A DNA stretch of 64,000 nucleotides from Paractinoplanes tereljensis (GCF_016862435.1 NZ_BOMY01000013.1:186001-250000), one strand, 5' to 3'. Counted from the stretch's first letter, positions 52,468 to 61,996 are shown. Notes: generated from the letters alone by a model not told the origin. A program made the numbers and translations.

Positions 52468-53271
52468 ATGCCCCTCACCCACACCGTCGGCCAACTCACG
52501 GTCACCGCCTTGCAGGACGCCGAGGGCCCCTTTCCCGACACCCGGCAGGAGAGCTTTCCCGACGCCACCGCCGAGCAGTGGGCGGCGGCCGACGCGCTCG
52601 ACCCGGCGGCGCGAGGCGCCGGCGGCGAGTGGTGGCTGCGCTACCGGAGCTACGCGATCCGGCACGGCGACGGCCCGGTCACCCTGGTCGACGCGGGCAT
52701 CGGCCCAGCGGGGTCGCTCGCGGCCGATTGGGCCCCGGTGCCGGGTCACCTGCCCGATGAGCTCGCGGCGGCCGGCATCGCGCCGTCAGAGGTGTCCGCG
52801 ATCGTGCTGACCCACCTGCACAACGACCACATGGGCTGGGCCGTGCCGCGCGACTCCCCGTTCAAGCGGGCCCGGGTGATCGTCCAGCAGGCCGACGTCG
52901 ACGCCTACCGCGCCAACCGCGACCACGCCGGGCAATACGACCTGCTGATCGAGCCGCTGCTGGCACAGGGCCGGTTGCAGGTGCTCGACGGCGACCACGC
53001 GGTGTGTGCCGGGGTCCGCGTCGTGGCGACGCCGGGGCACACCCCGGGCCATCAGACGGTGCTGGTCGAGGACGGTGATGACAGCCTGCTGGTCACCGGC
53101 GACCTGCTGGTGCACGCGATCCAGCTGCTGTACCCCGAGCTGGCCTACGCGAGCGACATGGACCCGGGCCGGGCCCATGCCAGCCGGGCGAAAGCCCTGG
53201 CGGCCGCGGTCGCCCGGGGCACCACGCTCGCGGTCTCCCACCTGGGGCCGGCCTTCCATCGGCAGAGATGA
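52468..53271 (+). CDS. MBL-fold metallo-hydrolase
   Basis: 267-aa metallo-beta-lactamase-fold hydrolase. Zn-binding LTHLHNDHMGW (HxHxDH, ~residue 116), second site VVATPGHTPGHQTVLVEDG (~190), ligand Asp in LLVTGDLLVHAIQLL (~210), final His in LAVSHLGPAFH. Layout resembles quorum-quenching lactonase/AttM-like or general Zn-hydrolase members; substrate unknown. ATG 52468; the open frame reaches 7 codons further upstream. It ends one base before a symmetric bidirectional terminator shared with mdh. Confidence 0.88.
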   Translation: MPLTHTVGQLTVTALQDAEGPFPDTRQESFPDATAEQWAAADALDPAARGAGGEWWLRYRSYAIRHGDGPVTLVDAGIGPAGSLAADWAPVPGHLPDELAAAGIAPSEVSAIVLTHLHNDHMGWAVPRDSPFKRARVIVQQADVDAYRANRDHAGQYDLLIEPLLAQGRLQVLDGDHAVCAGVRVVATPGHTPGHQTVLVEDGDDSLLVTGDLLVHAIQLLYPELAYASDMDPGRAHASRAKALAAAVARGTTLAVSHLGPAFHRQR

Positions 53272-53298
53272 AAAAGGCCGGGGAGTCCCCGGCCTTTT
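53272..53298. terminator. Bidirectional intrinsic terminator between MBL hydrolase and mdh
   Basis: AAAAGGCCGGGGA (53272-53284), G, TCCCCGGCCTTTT (53286-53298). A perfectly symmetric GC stem (GGCCGGGG/CCCCGGCC) flanked by A4 and T4 works on both strands and directly follows both convergent genes. Confidence 0.93.
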
Positions 53299-53310
53299 CA
53301 CAACACACGC

Positions 53311-54261
53311 TCAGAGGTTGGCGACGTCCGCCTGCTTCGCGCGGACGGCCTCGGCGGCCTCCTTGAGACCGGCGATCTCGGTGTCGGTGAGCTTGTCCTC
53401 GACGACCTTCTTGATGCCCTCGCGGCCGACCTGAGCCTCGACGCCGAGGTAGACGCCGGAGATTCCGTATTCACCTTCGACCCAGGCGCAGACCGGCAGC
53501 ACTACGCCGGAGTCCTCGATGACGGCCTTGGCCATCCGGGCCGCGGCGGCCGACGGGGCGTAATACGCCGAACCGGTCTTCAGCAGCGCGACCACCTCGG
53601 CGCCGCCGTTCCGGGTGCGGACGACGAGCTCCTCGATCTTCTCGGCCGGGAGCAGGTCGGACAGCGGCTTGCCGTCGACGGTGCAGCGCGACGGCACCGG
53701 CACCATGGTGTCGCCGTGCGAGCCGAGGGTCAGTGCCTTGACGCTCTTCACCGGCACCGCGAGGGTCTCGGCGATCGAGTTGGTGAAGCGGGCCGTGTCG
53801 AGCACGCCGGCCTGGCCGAACACCCGGTTCTTGGGGAACTGGGTGGCGAGCTGCGCGAGCGCGGTCATCTCGTCGACCGGGTTGGAGACCACGATGACGA
53901 CGGCGTTCGGCGCGTACTTCGCGATGTTCTCGGCGACCTGGCGCACGATCTTGGCGTTGACCTCGAGCAGGTCCATCCGGCTCATGCCGGGCTTACGCGG
54001 GAGGCCGGCGGTGACGACGACGACGTCCGAGCCCTCGATGGCCTCGTAGCCCTCGCCGTTCGGGCCGGTGGTGGCGCCGATGACCTTGGTCTCGAAGCCC
54101 TCGATCGGCCGAGACTGGTTGATGTCGAGCGCGAGCCCGGCCGGCTTGCCATCGAGGATGTCGGTGAGCACCACAGTGTCGAAGACGTCGTACTCGGCCA
54201 GGCGCTGCGCAGTCGTCGAGCCGTAGAAACCGGCACCTACGACGGTTACCTTCTTGCCCAT
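53311..54261 (-). CDS. mdh: Malate dehydrogenase (LDH-like type)
   Basis: 316-aa NAD-dependent enzyme oxidising malate to oxaloacetate. Rossmann motif KVTVVGAGFYGSTTAQRLAE; adenine-ribose Asp in VVLTDILDG (NAD preference); substrate arginines in AGLPRKPGMSRMDLLE (the first Arg distinguishes malate from lactate); Asn in VSNPVDEMT; catalytic His in LGSHGDTMVPV. It belongs to the LDH-like MDH class, which many actinobacteria lack in favour of the other MDH type. Monocistronic, ending at the bidirectional terminator. Confidence 0.95.
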   Translation of the reverse strand: MGKKVTVVGAGFYGSTTAQRLAEYDVFDTVVLTDILDGKPAGLALDINQSRPIEGFETKVIGATTGPNGEGYEAIEGSDVVVVTAGLPRKPGMSRMDLLEVNAKIVRQVAENIAKYAPNAVVIVVSNPVDEMTALAQLATQFPKNRVFGQAGVLDTARFTNSIAETLAVPVKSVKALTLGSHGDTMVPVPSRCTVDGKPLSDLLPAEKIEELVVRTRNGGAEVVALLKTGSAYYAPSAAAARMAKAVIEDSGVVLPVCAWVEGEYGISGVYLGVEAQVGREGIKKVVEDKLTDTEIAGLKEAAEAVRAKQADVANL

Positions 54262-54365
54262 AGCTCTGCCACTTCCAGTCTCGGGTCGATTTTTCGCGAC
54301 CGTATCAGTCGGTTAACGGCGTATTTCCCGCCGGTCCGCTTAACGCGAGCTAAGCCACTCCACGC

Positions 54366-54962
54366 CTATCCGGAAACGATGGCCCCATAGGCCGACGCGA
54401 ACAGCGCCGCCTGGGCCAGGTCGATCTTGGCGCCGGTGAGGTCGACACCCCGCAGCTCGACCCCACCGAGGTCGGCCCCGCGCAGGTCGGCGCCCCGGAG
54501 CACGGCGTCGGAGAGGCGCGCGGCCGACAGGTCGGCACCGCGCAGGTCGACCCGGGTGAGGTCGGCACCCATCAGGTCGGCCTCCCGCAACCGTAGGCCG
54601 CCGAGCTTCGCCCCGGTCAGGTTCTGGCCACGCAGCGACACGAAACCCCAGTCGCCACCGTCCACGGCCAGCGGCCGCAGCCCGCAGTCGAGGAACTGGC
54701 TGCCGGTCAGCTTGCAACCGATCAGCGCCGCGTCGAAGAACGAGCAGCGCTCCAGGGTCGACTGCAGGATCGCCACCCGTTCCAGGGTGGCGGCGTTGAA
54801 ACGGACGTTCCCGAACGTGCAGTGGGTGAAGACGCAGCCGGTGAGCCGCGCCTCCGACCAGTCGACGTCGTGGAACGCGCAGTCCTCATAGCGGACACCA
54901 CTGACCTCCTCGAGCGCCCAGTCGACGCCCGAGTAGGTCTGGTCCTGAATGAGGTGTTCCAT
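54366..54962 (-). CDS. Pentapeptide-repeat protein
   Basis: 198-aa protein made largely of A(D/N)LxX repeats: SEARLTGCVFTHCTFGNVRF, then an uninterrupted run around residues ~110-180 (LTGAKLGGLRLREADLMGAD, LRGADLSAARLSDAVLRGAD). This predicts a right-handed quadrilateral beta-helix as in Qnr/MfpA/McbG DNA mimics. The start is 1 nt after the purH stop, so it is in the purN-purH operon. It might protect gyrase, but many such proteins have no known role. Confidence 0.88.
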   Translation of the reverse strand: MEHLIQDQTYSGVDWALEEVSGVRYEDCAFHDVDWSEARLTGCVFTHCTFGNVRFNAATLERVAILQSTLERCSFFDAALIGCKLTGSQFLDCGLRPLAVDGGDWGFVSLRGQNLTGAKLGGLRLREADLMGADLTRVDLRGADLSAARLSDAVLRGADLRGADLGGVELRGVDLTGAKIDLAQAALFASAYGAIVSG

Positions 54963-54963
54963 C

Positions 54964-56523
54964 TCAGTGATAGAAGTGCCGGGTGCCGGTCAGGTAGACG
55001 GTCAGGCCGGCCTTCGCGGCCGCCTCGATCACCAGGTTGTCGCGGATCGAGCCGCCCGGCTGCACCACGGCGGTCACCCCGGCCGCGATCAGCACCTCGA
55101 GCCCGTCCGGGAACGGGAAGAACGCGTCGGACGCGGCCACGCTGCTCTTGGCCCGGTCGGCTCCGGCCCGCTCGACCGCGAGCCGGGCCGAGTCGACCCG
55201 GTTGACCTGGCCCATCCCGACGCCGACGGTGGCGCCCTCGTGAGCCAGCAGGATCGCGTTGCTCTTCACGCTGCGGATCGCCCGCCAGGCGAAGGCCAGA
55301 TCGGCGAGGACCTCGGGCGACGCCGCCGCGCCGGTGGCGAGCTCCCAGTTGGCCGGGTTGTCGCCGGGCGCGTCGACCCGGTCGGCCTGCTGCACGAGCA
55401 GACCGCCGCCGACCTGCTTGAACTCGGTGGGCGGCGGGTTCCACGCCGGGGCGACGAGCACCCGCAGCTTCTTCTTGCCGCGGAAGATCTCCAGGGCGCC
55501 GGCCTCGTAGGACGGCGCGACGATCACCTCGGTGAAGATGCCGTCGAGCTGCTTGGCCAGCGCTTCGGTGACCTCGCGGTTGACCGCGATGACCCCGCCG
55601 AACGCCGACACCGGGTCGCAGTCGTTGGCCTTGCGGTGCGCCTCGGCCACGTCGGCACCGACCGCGATGCCGCACGGGTTGGCGTGCTTGATGATCGCCA
55701 CGCACGGCTCGGCGAAGTCGTTGGCGCTGCGCCAGGCGGCATCGGCGTCGACGTAGTTGTTGTACGACAGCTCGCCGCCGTGCACCAGCTCGGCCTGCGC
55801 GAGGCCGGCCGGCGCGTTCGGGTCGGTGTAGAGGGCGGCCTGCTGGTGCGGGTTCTCCCCGTAGCGCAGGGTGCCGGCCTTCTTGAGGGCGAGCCCGGTG
55901 AACTCCGGCCACTCGCTCGGCGCGAGGGTGGTGGCGGTCCAGTTGGCGACGGCCACGTCGTACTCCGCGATGTCGGCGAAGGCCTTCGCCGACAGGAACT
56001 TCCGCTGCTGCAGCGTGAAGCCGCCGTCGCCGAGGGCGGAGACGATCAGGGGGTACGCGTCGACGGAGGTGACCACCGCGACGGACGGGTGGTTCTTGGC
56101 GGCCGCGCGAACCATCGCCGGGCCGCCGATGTCGATCTGCTCGACGCACTCGTCCACGCTCGCGCCCGACGCCACCGTCTCGGTGAACGGGTAGAGGTTG
56201 CTCACCAGCAGCTCGAACGGCTCGATCTCGAGCTCGGCCAGCTGCGCCTCGTGGGCCGGCAGGCGAAGGTCGGCGAGCAGGCCGGCGTGCACCCGCGGGT
56301 GCAGCGTCTTGACCCGGCCGTCCAGGCACTCGGGGAAGCCGGTCAGCTCCTCGACCTTGGTGACCGGAATGTCCGCGGCGATGATCGTGGCGGCGGTCGA
56401 GCCGGTCGAGACGATCTGCACCCCGGCTGCGTGCAGCGCCTGGGCGAGCTCGACGAGGCCGGTCTTGTCGTACACGCTCAGCAGGGCCCTTTTGATCGGG
56501 CGACGGCCGTCCTCGGAACTCAC
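54964..56523 (-). CDS. purH: Bifunctional AICAR transformylase / IMP cyclohydrolase
   Basis: 519-aa enzyme catalysing the last two steps of IMP synthesis. N-terminal cyclohydrolase domain ([37 protein letters not shown]); C-terminal transformylase with catalytic KH in [16 protein letters not shown] and [16 protein letters not shown]. Full length. GTG 56523 overlaps the purN stop by 4 nt, the normal actinobacterial purN-purH arrangement. Confidence 0.97.
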   Translation of the reverse strand: MSSEDGRRPIKRALLSVYDKTGLVELAQALHAAGVQIVSTGSTAATIIAADIPVTKVEELTGFPECLDGRVKTLHPRVHAGLLADLRLPAHEAQLAELEIEPFELLVSNLYPFTETVASGASVDECVEQIDIGGPAMVRAAAKNHPSVAVVTSVDAYPLIVSALGDGGFTLQQRKFLSAKAFADIAEYDVAVANWTATTLAPSEWPEFTGLALKKAGTLRYGENPHQQAALYTDPNAPAGLAQAELVHGGELSYNNYVDADAAWRSANDFAEPCVAIIKHANPCGIAVGADVAEAHRKANDCDPVSAFGGVIAVNREVTEALAKQLDGIFTEVIVAPSYEAGALEIFRGKKKLRVLVAPAWNPPPTEFKQVGGGLLVQQADRVDAPGDNPANWELATGAAASPEVLADLAFAWRAIRSVKSNAILLAHEGATVGVGMGQVNRVDSARLAVERAGADRAKSSVAASDAFFPFPDGLEVLIAAGVTAVVQPGGSIRDNLVIEAAAKAGLTVYLTGTRHFYH

Positions 56524-57137
56524 GGAATTCGTACCTTCCTGTTTTCGATGGTCCAGCCCTCACGGACCAGCCGGCCGACCTGATCGACCAGCTGGGCCCG
56601 CTCGGCCACCTTGATGCGCTCGGTGAGCGTCTCCTCCGTGTCGTCGTCGAGCACGGGGACGCTGACCTGGGCCACGATCGGGCCGGTGTCGACACCGGCG
56701 TCGACGAAGAAGAGGGTCGCGCCGGCCAGCTTCACGCCGTAGGCGAGCGCGTCACGCGGGCCGTGGATGCCCGGGAACGACGGCAGCAGCGCGTTGTGCG
56801 TGTTGATGTAGCGGTCGCCGAACGCGGCCAGGAACTGGGCACCGACCAGCTTGAGGAAGCCGGCCGAGATGATCAGGTCGGGCTTGTGCTCGAGGACGTG
56901 GGCGGTGAGGGCCGCGTCCCAGTCGTCGCGCGTCTCATAGGCCTTCACCGAGTCGACGAAGGTGGGCACACCGGCGGCGGCCGCCCGGTCGAGACCGGCG
57001 ATGCCGTCCCGATCGGCGCCCACCGCGACGACCTGCGCGCCATAGGCGGGGTCGGCGGCGGCGTCCAGCAGGGCCTGCAGGTTGCTGCCCGATCCGGAGA
57101 CGAGGACGACCAGGCGGGCGGGCGCGGGGTCGGTCAC
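56520..57137 (-). CDS. purN: Phosphoribosylglycinamide formyltransferase
   Basis: 205-aa folate-dependent GAR transformylase. Phosphate loop [14 protein letters not shown], catalytic region [17 protein letters not shown] (Asn and His present; Asn replaces the common Pro after His) and catalytic Asp in [15 protein letters not shown]. First gene of purN-purH-pentapeptide, 26 nt downstream of the DUF6350/PerM gene on the same strand. Confidence 0.96.
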   Translation of the reverse strand: MTDPAPARLVVLVSGSGSNLQALLDAAADPAYGAQVVAVGADRDGIAGLDRAAAAGVPTFVDSVKAYETRDDWDAALTAHVLEHKPDLIISAGFLKLVGAQFLAAFGDRYINTHNALLPSFPGIHGPRDALAYGVKLAGATLFFVDAGVDTGPIVAQVSVPVLDDDTEETLTERIKVAERAQLVDQVGRLVREGWTIENRKVRIP

Positions 57138-57163
57138 CCGAGAACCCTATCTCGCGGGGCCGG

Positions 57164-58564
57164 TCACGCTTTCGGGGCGGGGGCGAAGGTACGGGCGGCC
57201 GCCGCACCCAGTGAGGCCGACACCGCCACCATCACGGTGGCGATCACCGCCACCTGCCACGGGTCGGGACCGATGGTGGCGAGCCGGCCCTCGCCGAGCG
57301 ACCCGCCGGACGCCCGGCTGGCCAGGCCCAGCACCAGACCGGCCGCCGGGCCGGCCAGCAGGCTCCCGCCCAGCACACGCGACCAGGGCAGCTCGGGTTT
57401 CTCGCCGGGCCGGACACTGCGCTGCAGCCGCAGCACGAGAAGCCAGCCGGCGGCCATCGCGGCCAGCACCGGGATCGCCAGCAACGCCGCACCGGCCGCG
57501 CCCATCGGCCCGTCCGGCACTCCGGCCAGCAGCGGCAGCGCCGGCAGCTTGCCGACCACCACCCCGGTGAGCCCGACCTCGGAGCCGGTGCCGAGCGCGA
57601 AGCCCGGGCCGAGCAGATAGGCGGCCGCCCACACCGCGGCGTTCACCCCGTAGGCGAGGCTGACCAGCGTGATGCCGGCCTGCCCGGCCACCCCGGTCTG
57701 ATAGACGGAGATCGTCTCGGCGGCCTGGCCGCCGTCCACCGCCACCGCCAGGCCGGTCGCCGCGGCCCCCGCACCCAGGATGAACAGGGCGGCCATCGTC
57801 CCGGTACGCAGGCCGTCGCGCACCGGGCCCGGGGTGCGGCGGGCCAGCACGCTGAGTGCGTCGGTGCCGCGCAGCGACCCGGCCAGTGAGCCGAGCAGAC
57901 CCAGCACAAAGAAGTTGATCGCGGCCCGGGCCGGGGTGACCTCGGTGCCTTTGCCGTCGACCGCGAGCGACGCGATCGAGCCGAGCAGCGAGTAGGTGAG
58001 CCCGATACTGAAGGCCACCAGCAGCGCGTCGCCGATGCGATGCGAGCGGCGGGCCCCGATCGCCCGGGTCACGTGCAGGCCGGCCCGGTTGAGCCGCCAG
58101 ATGATGAGGACCGTGAGCAGCAGCGGAGGCAGGCCCAGCGGTCCGATCGAGGTGCCGATCGGCACGCCGTGCCCGAGCAGCCAACCGGCCGCTCCGGCGT
58201 GCACGGCACCGCCCAGACCGCCCTGGCCCTCGAGCGTGCGGGCCATCCCGATGACCGCGGCCACCGGCAGATAGCAAAGGGCCGCCGACCACAGGGTGGC
58301 GAACGCGACCGCGACCGGCAGCGGGGCGTGCCGGCTGCGCGGCGGTGGTTTGCGCTGCCCAGGCACCTTGACCGTGGGGTGCTCGCCGAGTTTCTTCTCG
58401 TCGACCAGCACGGTCGGCCGGTCGCCGGCCTCCAAGGTGCCGGTCGGGCGGTCGAGTGCTTCAGTCGGGCGTTCGACCGGCACCGTCTCTCGCACGTCGA
58501 GAGTCGCCTCGGCGACCGCGAACGGGTCTTCCGAGTCGTCGGGACGATCGGTTGTGCTCGGCAT
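57164..58564 (-). CDS. DUF6350 / PerM-like integral membrane protein
   Basis: 466-aa membrane protein with a ~75-residue acidic/Pro-rich cytoplasmic N-terminus and about ten transmembrane segments (for example VAVAFATLWSAALCYLPVAAVIGM, LLLTVLIIWRL, GDALLVAFSIGLTYSLLGS, GMAALFILGAGAAATGL-like, AALLAIPVLAAMAAGWLLVL). It belongs to the family of mycobacterial PerM (Rv0955), which supports cell division through FtsB and is encoded in the same sucCD-perM-purNH order. The function here is inferred from that synteny. Confidence 0.85.
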   Translation of the reverse strand: MPSTTDRPDDSEDPFAVAEATLDVRETVPVERPTEALDRPTGTLEAGDRPTVLVDEKKLGEHPTVKVPGQRKPPPRSRHAPLPVAVAFATLWSAALCYLPVAAVIGMARTLEGQGGLGGAVHAGAAGWLLGHGVPIGTSIGPLGLPPLLLTVLIIWRLNRAGLHVTRAIGARRSHRIGDALLVAFSIGLTYSLLGSIASLAVDGKGTEVTPARAAINFFVLGLLGSLAGSLRGTDALSVLARRTPGPVRDGLRTGTMAALFILGAGAAATGLAVAVDGGQAAETISVYQTGVAGQAGITLVSLAYGVNAAVWAAAYLLGPGFALGTGSEVGLTGVVVGKLPALPLLAGVPDGPMGAAGAALLAIPVLAAMAAGWLLVLRLQRSVRPGEKPELPWSRVLGGSLLAGPAAGLVLGLASRASGGSLGEGRLATIGPDPWQVAVIATVMVAVSASLGAAAARTFAPAPKA

Positions 58565-58612
58565 CGCCGCCTACTTTTCCACGACAGAGGGCTTGCGGCG
58601 ACGCAGATACAG

Positions 58613-58659
58613 CGGCGCGCCGCCAATCGGGTCACCTTGACCCGAGCGACGGCGCGCCG
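58613..58659 (-). terminator. Nested repeat hairpin after sucD
   Basis: Two identical self-palindromic CGGCGCGCCG boxes (58613-58622, 58650-58659) flank TCGGGTCA-cct-TGACCCGA (58627-58645). A long two-tier stem results, 19 nt after the sucD stop and 48 nt before the DUF6350 start. Likely terminator or mRNA 3' stabiliser. Confidence 0.7.
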
Positions 58660-58677
58660 GTTTGGTTCGCTGCAAAA

Positions 58678-59559
58678 TCAGCTCATGACCTCGCGCATGA
58701 GCCGCGCGGTCTCGCTCGGGGTCTTGCCGACCTTGACGCCGGCCGCCTCGAGGGCCGCCTTCTTGGCGTCGGCGGTGCCCGCCGAGCCGGAGATGATCGC
58801 GCCGGCGTGACCCATGGTCTTGCCGGGCGGGGCGGTGAAGCCGGCGATGTAACCGACCACCGGCTTGGTGACGTTGGCCTTGATGAACTCGGCGGCCCGC
58901 TCCTCGGCGTCGCCACCGATCTCACCGATCATCACGATCGCGTCGGTGTCCGGGTCGTCCTGGAACGCCTTCAGCGCGTCGATGTGGGTGGTGCCGATGA
59001 TCGGGTCGCCACCGATGCCGACGGCGGTCGAGAAGCCGAAGTCGCGCAGCTCGTACATGAGCTGGTAGGTCAGCGTGCCGCTCTTGCTGACCAGGCCGAT
59101 GCGACCGGCCGGGGTGATGTCGGCCGGGATGATGCCGGCGTTCGACGCACCCGGCGAGGCGATGCCCGGGCAGTTCGGCCCGATGATCCGGGTCTTTTGC
59201 CCACGCTCGACGTTCAGCGCCCAGAACGCGGCCGAGTCCTGCACCGGCACGCCCTCGGTGATCACCACGGCGAGCGGGATCTCGGCGTCGATCGCCTCGA
59301 CGACCGCGGCCTTGGTGAACGCCGGCGGGACGAAGATGACCGACACGTCGGCGCCGGTCTCCTTGATCGCCTCGGCGACGGTCGCGAACACCGGCAGCGA
59401 CACGCCGTCGAAGTCGACGGTGGTGCCGGCCTTGCGCGGGTTGACCCCGCCGACCACGTTGGTGCCCGCGGCGAGCATCCGCTTGGTGTGCTTGGAGCCC
59501 TCCGAGCCGGTGATGCCCTGGACGATGACCTTGGATTCCTTGGTGAGCCAGATCGCCAT
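58678..59559 (-). CDS. sucD: Succinyl-CoA synthetase alpha subunit
   Basis: 293-aa CoA-binding subunit of the ADP/GDP-forming ligase. CoA-binding [35 protein letters not shown]; active-site phospho-His in [13 protein letters not shown] (~245); [12 protein letters not shown]. It starts 4 nt after sucC and ends at a nested hairpin. Confidence 0.97.
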   Translation of the reverse strand: MAIWLTKESKVIVQGITGSEGSKHTKRMLAAGTNVVGGVNPRKAGTTVDFDGVSLPVFATVAEAIKETGADVSVIFVPPAFTKAAVVEAIDAEIPLAVVITEGVPVQDSAAFWALNVERGQKTRIIGPNCPGIASPGASNAGIIPADITPAGRIGLVSKSGTLTYQLMYELRDFGFSTAVGIGGDPIIGTTHIDALKAFQDDPDTDAIVMIGEIGGDAEERAAEFIKANVTKPVVGYIAGFTAPPGKTMGHAGAIISGSAGTADAKKAALEAAGVKVGKTPSETARLMREVMS

Positions 59560-59563
59560 TACG

Positions 59564-60742
59564 TCACTTCCCCGCAGCCGCGAGCTCGGCGGCGCGTGCG
59601 GCCGCTCCGTCCATCGTGTCCACCCGCTCGACGAGCGGGTTGTTGGCGCTGTCGAGGATGGCCCGGCCTTCCTCGGCGTTGTTGCCGTCGAGGCGCACCA
59701 CGAGCGGCTTGGTGACGGTCTCGCCGCGCTCGTTGAGCAGCGCGAGGGCCTGGATGATGCCGTTGGCCACCGCGTCGCAGGCGGTGATGCCGCCGAAGAC
59801 GTTCACGAAGACCGACTTGACCGCCGGGTCGCCGAGCACGATCTCCAGGCCGTTCGCCATCACCTGGGCGCTGGCGCCGCCACCGATGTCGAGGAAGTTG
59901 GCCGGCTTGACGCCGCCGTGCGCCTCGCCCGCGTAGGCCACCACGTCGAGGGTGGACATGACCAGACCGGCACCGTTACCGATGATGCCGACCTCGCCGT
60001 CCAGCTTGACGTAGTTGAGGTTCTTGGCCTTGGCCGCCTGCTCCAGCGGGTCGACCGCGGACTGGTCGACAAGCGCCTCGTGGTCGGGGTGCCGGAACGC
60101 CGCGTTCTCGTCCAGCGTGATCTTGGCGTCCAGCAGCAGCACCCGGCCGTCGCCGACCTTGGCCAGCGGGTTGACCTCGACCAGCGTGGCGTCCTCGGCC
60201 ACGAAGGCCTGCCACAGCTTCACCGCGATGTCGACGATCTGCTCGCTGACCTCGGCCGGGTACTGCGCGGCGGCGACGATCTCGCGGGCCTTCGCCTCGT
60301 CGACGCCCTTGCTGGCGTCGATCGCGATCTTGGCGACCCGGTCGGGCTGCTCCTCGGCGACCGTCTCGATCTCCATACCGCCGGCGACGCTGGCGATGCA
60401 GAGGAAGGTGCGGTTGGCCCGGTCGAGCAGGTAGGAGAAGTAGTACTCCTCCTTGATGTCGGCCGTCTCGGCCAGCATCACCTTGTGGACCGTGTGGCCC
60501 TTGATGTCCATGCCCAGGATGTCGGTGGCGCGCGCCTCGGCCTCGTCGGCGCCGTCGGCCAGCTTGACGCCGCCGGCCTTGCCCCGGCCGCCGACCTTCA
60601 CCTGCGCCTTGACGACGACCTTGCCACCCAGACGCTCCGCGATCGCGCGGGCCTCTTGCGGGGTCTCGGCGACACCGCCGCCCAGCACGGGCAGCCCGTG
60701 CCGTTCGAACAGGTCACGCCCCTGATACTCGAACAGGTCCAC
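59564..60742 (-). CDS. sucC: Succinyl-CoA synthetase beta subunit
   Basis: 392-aa ATP-grasp subunit: [17 protein letters not shown], nucleotide-binding [28 protein letters not shown] and the CoA/phosphate-transfer segment [10 protein letters not shown]...[14 protein letters not shown]. With SucD it converts succinyl-CoA and NDP to succinate and NTP. GTG 60742 with AAAGGAGA 5 nt upstream is preferred; the open frame continues far upstream without support. A 459-nt noncoding region precedes it. Confidence 0.97.
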   Translation of the reverse strand: MDLFEYQGRDLFERHGLPVLGGGVAETPQEARAIAERLGGKVVVKAQVKVGGRGKAGGVKLADGADEAEARATDILGMDIKGHTVHKVMLAETADIKEEYYFSYLLDRANRTFLCIASVAGGMEIETVAEEQPDRVAKIAIDASKGVDEAKAREIVAAAQYPAEVSEQIVDIAVKLWQAFVAEDATLVEVNPLAKVGDGRVLLLDAKITLDENAAFRHPDHEALVDQSAVDPLEQAAKAKNLNYVKLDGEVGIIGNGAGLVMSTLDVVAYAGEAHGGVKPANFLDIGGGASAQVMANGLEIVLGDPAVKSVFVNVFGGITACDAVANGIIQALALLNERGETVTKPLVVRLDGNNAEEGRAILDSANNPLVERVDTMDGAAARAAELAAAGK

Positions 60743-61080
60743 GTGTCTCCTTTCGCTCGCGACGCCAAGCGCCGGCAAGCCGCACCATTGCGTCCCGACC
60801 TGTGTGCGCGGCGGCCTGTGGCGTCGCCGGCGTGAAGAATGTCCGGCCCGAAGGGCCTTCTTTCGCAGAGTAGCGAGCGCCGGACGCGCCCCGTAGCGGC
60901 GGGTACGCGGTGTGCAAGACCACACACCACACCCCCTCCAGGGGGCACTCGAAAAACTCCCGCACCGCCGCGTAACCGCCCCGAGAGGGCGTCGTTGAGT
61001 GTGGTGTCGGAGCGCTACGGCGAACCGATGAAGCGGCCGATGCCCTGTCGGTCGAGGGGTGGCGGCGGGGCATCGTGCAT

Positions 61081-61117
61081 GAGAGGCCGGACGTGTGAGG
61101 GGTGCGTCCGGCCTCTC
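61081..61117. terminator. Perfect 13-bp hairpin upstream of sucC
   Basis: GAGAGGCCGGACG (61081-61093) and CGTCCGGCCTCTC (61105-61117) with an 11-nt loop, about 340 nt upstream of the sucC start and 85 nt beyond the icmB stop. It is probably a second terminator or transcription insulator. There is no T-tract on the minus strand; C/T-rich sequence follows on the plus strand. Confidence 0.6.
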
Positions 61118-61157
61118 CCCTTGCCCTACTTCATTCAGGGCCCCGGTTAAACACAAC

Positions 61158-61183
61158 CGGCCGTAGCCATTTGGCTACGGCCG
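61158..61183 (-). terminator. Terminator after the icmB-like gene
   Basis: CGGCCGTAGCCA (61158-61169) and TGGCTACGGCCG (61172-61183) form a near-continuous hairpin 18 nt after the icmB stop; on the minus strand it is followed by GTTGTGTTTAA. Confidence 0.8.
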
Positions 61184-61201
61184 ACGAGTTGTTCCTGGTC
61201 A

Positions 61202-61606
61202 CTACGCCACCGGTGTAGTCACATTGGCGCGTACCCATTCGATGATGGATGCCGTGGTGGCCCCGGGCGTGAAAATTTTGGCGACCCCGAGCTCTTCCAA
61301 TTCGGCAATGTCGTCGGCCGGAATGATGCCTCCGCCAAATACCACGATGTCAGTTGCGTCACGTTCCGCCAATAGCTCGATCACTCTGCGGAACAGAGTC
61401 ATGTGCGCCCCGGACAGAACGGACAAACCGATCGCGTCGGCGTCCTCTTGAATTGCCGTCTCGACGATCTGCTCCGGCGTCTGATGCAGGCCGGTGTAGA
61501 CCACCTCCATACCCGCGTCACGCAGCGCACGGGCCACCACCTTTGCACCACGGTCGTGCCCGTCCAGCCCGGGCTTCGCCACCACCACCCTGATGCGCGC
61601 CTGCAT
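61202..61606 (-). CDS. icmB: Cobalamin-binding small subunit of acyl-CoA mutase (IcmB-like)
   Basis: 134-aa stand-alone B12-binding domain: [20 protein letters not shown] contains the DxHxxG cobalt-ligand motif; [20 protein letters not shown] and [16 protein letters not shown] complete the Rossmann-like cobalamin pocket. Length and sequence fit the small subunit of isobutyryl-CoA mutase (about 136 aa in Streptomyces), which pairs with a large subunit encoded elsewhere. A 2-hydroxyisobutyryl- or ethylmalonyl-CoA mutase small subunit is the alternative. ATG 61606 with GGAGG 6 nt upstream. Location close to sucCD fits with succinyl-CoA metabolism. Confidence 0.78.
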   Translation of the reverse strand: MQARIRVVVAKPGLDGHDRGAKVVARALRDAGMEVVYTGLHQTPEQIVETAIQEDADAIGLSVLSGAHMTLFRRVIELLAERDATDIVVFGGGIIPADDIAELEELGVAKIFTPGATTASIIEWVRANVTTPVA

Positions 61607-61688
61607 ACCGACCTCCACGCCGAGCGGAACACCGTCGTCCTGAACGAACGGTAACCCGCCTGCCCAGGCCCGGGTAGTCGGCTTCGGC

Positions 61689-61733
61689 AAGTGAGATCAC
61701 TTAGGGTGACCAGAAAGGTATTCAGAGTGATCT
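61689..61733. promoter_or_regulatory. GTGA/TCAC dyads upstream of icmB
   Basis: AAGTGA-ga-TCACTT (61689-61702) is a perfect short palindrome. AGATCAC (61694-61700) is also matched by GTGATCT at 61727-61733. They lie 85-130 nt upstream of the icmB start in AT-rich sequence and are candidate binding sites of an acyl-CoA-responsive or other regulator (inference). Confidence 0.35.
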
Positions 61734-61849
61734 GACTTTTTGTTTCTGTGCCAATCACAGAGAGTGGGCAACGATGACGAACGAGAAAGGTAACGAATTC
61801 GGACAATCACTGCGCAAAGCGGACCAGGAACTGTCAGGGAATTGGCGCT

Positions 61850-61990
61850 GCGACTTGTGACACGGCTGCCGTTTCGTTACCGTGGCCTCCGGTTGCTGAT
61901 CGGTTAATCCCGAACCAGCGGCTCGGAGGGCCACCGTTACCCCGAAGTTTGGGTCGGCGGAGCCACCGACGAAATGCCATCGACGGAGGG
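61850..61990 (+). ncRNA. Structured leader of M23 peptidase gene, candidate c-di-AMP (ydaO-type) riboswitch
   Basis: The ~140 nt before the M23 start can fold extensively: CACGG...CCGTG (61859-61885), GGCCTCCG pairing with CGGAGGGCC (61884-61931), TCGG...CCGA within it, and GTCGG...CCGAC around 61950-61970. TTACCGTGGCC and GGCCACCGTTACC form a pseudo-twofold arrangement. Actinobacterial cell-wall hydrolase genes (rpf, NlpC/P60, M23) are often controlled by ydaO-type riboswitches in just this position. I could not match the full consensus by eye, so the class is tentative. Confidence 0.35.
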
Positions 61991-61996
61991 TTGTTC

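Larger units (their letters stand above)
60743..61201. other. Noncoding region between icmB-like gene and sucC
   Basis: 459 nt without a supportable gene. It should hold the sucCD promoter(s) and the icmB terminator. Visible structures are the two hairpins annotated separately (61081-61117, 61158-61183), a small GGCCCGAAGGGCC dyad near 60843-60859, and repeats of GTGTGG/CCACAC around 60910-60935. I see no conserved riboswitch pattern that I can name. Confidence 0.5.

Noticed and set aside
60839..61150. Plus-strand 103-codon frame in the sucC upstream region.
   Set aside because: Low-complexity Arg/Pro/Gly translation, no ribosome-binding site, and it spans the 61081-61117 hairpin.
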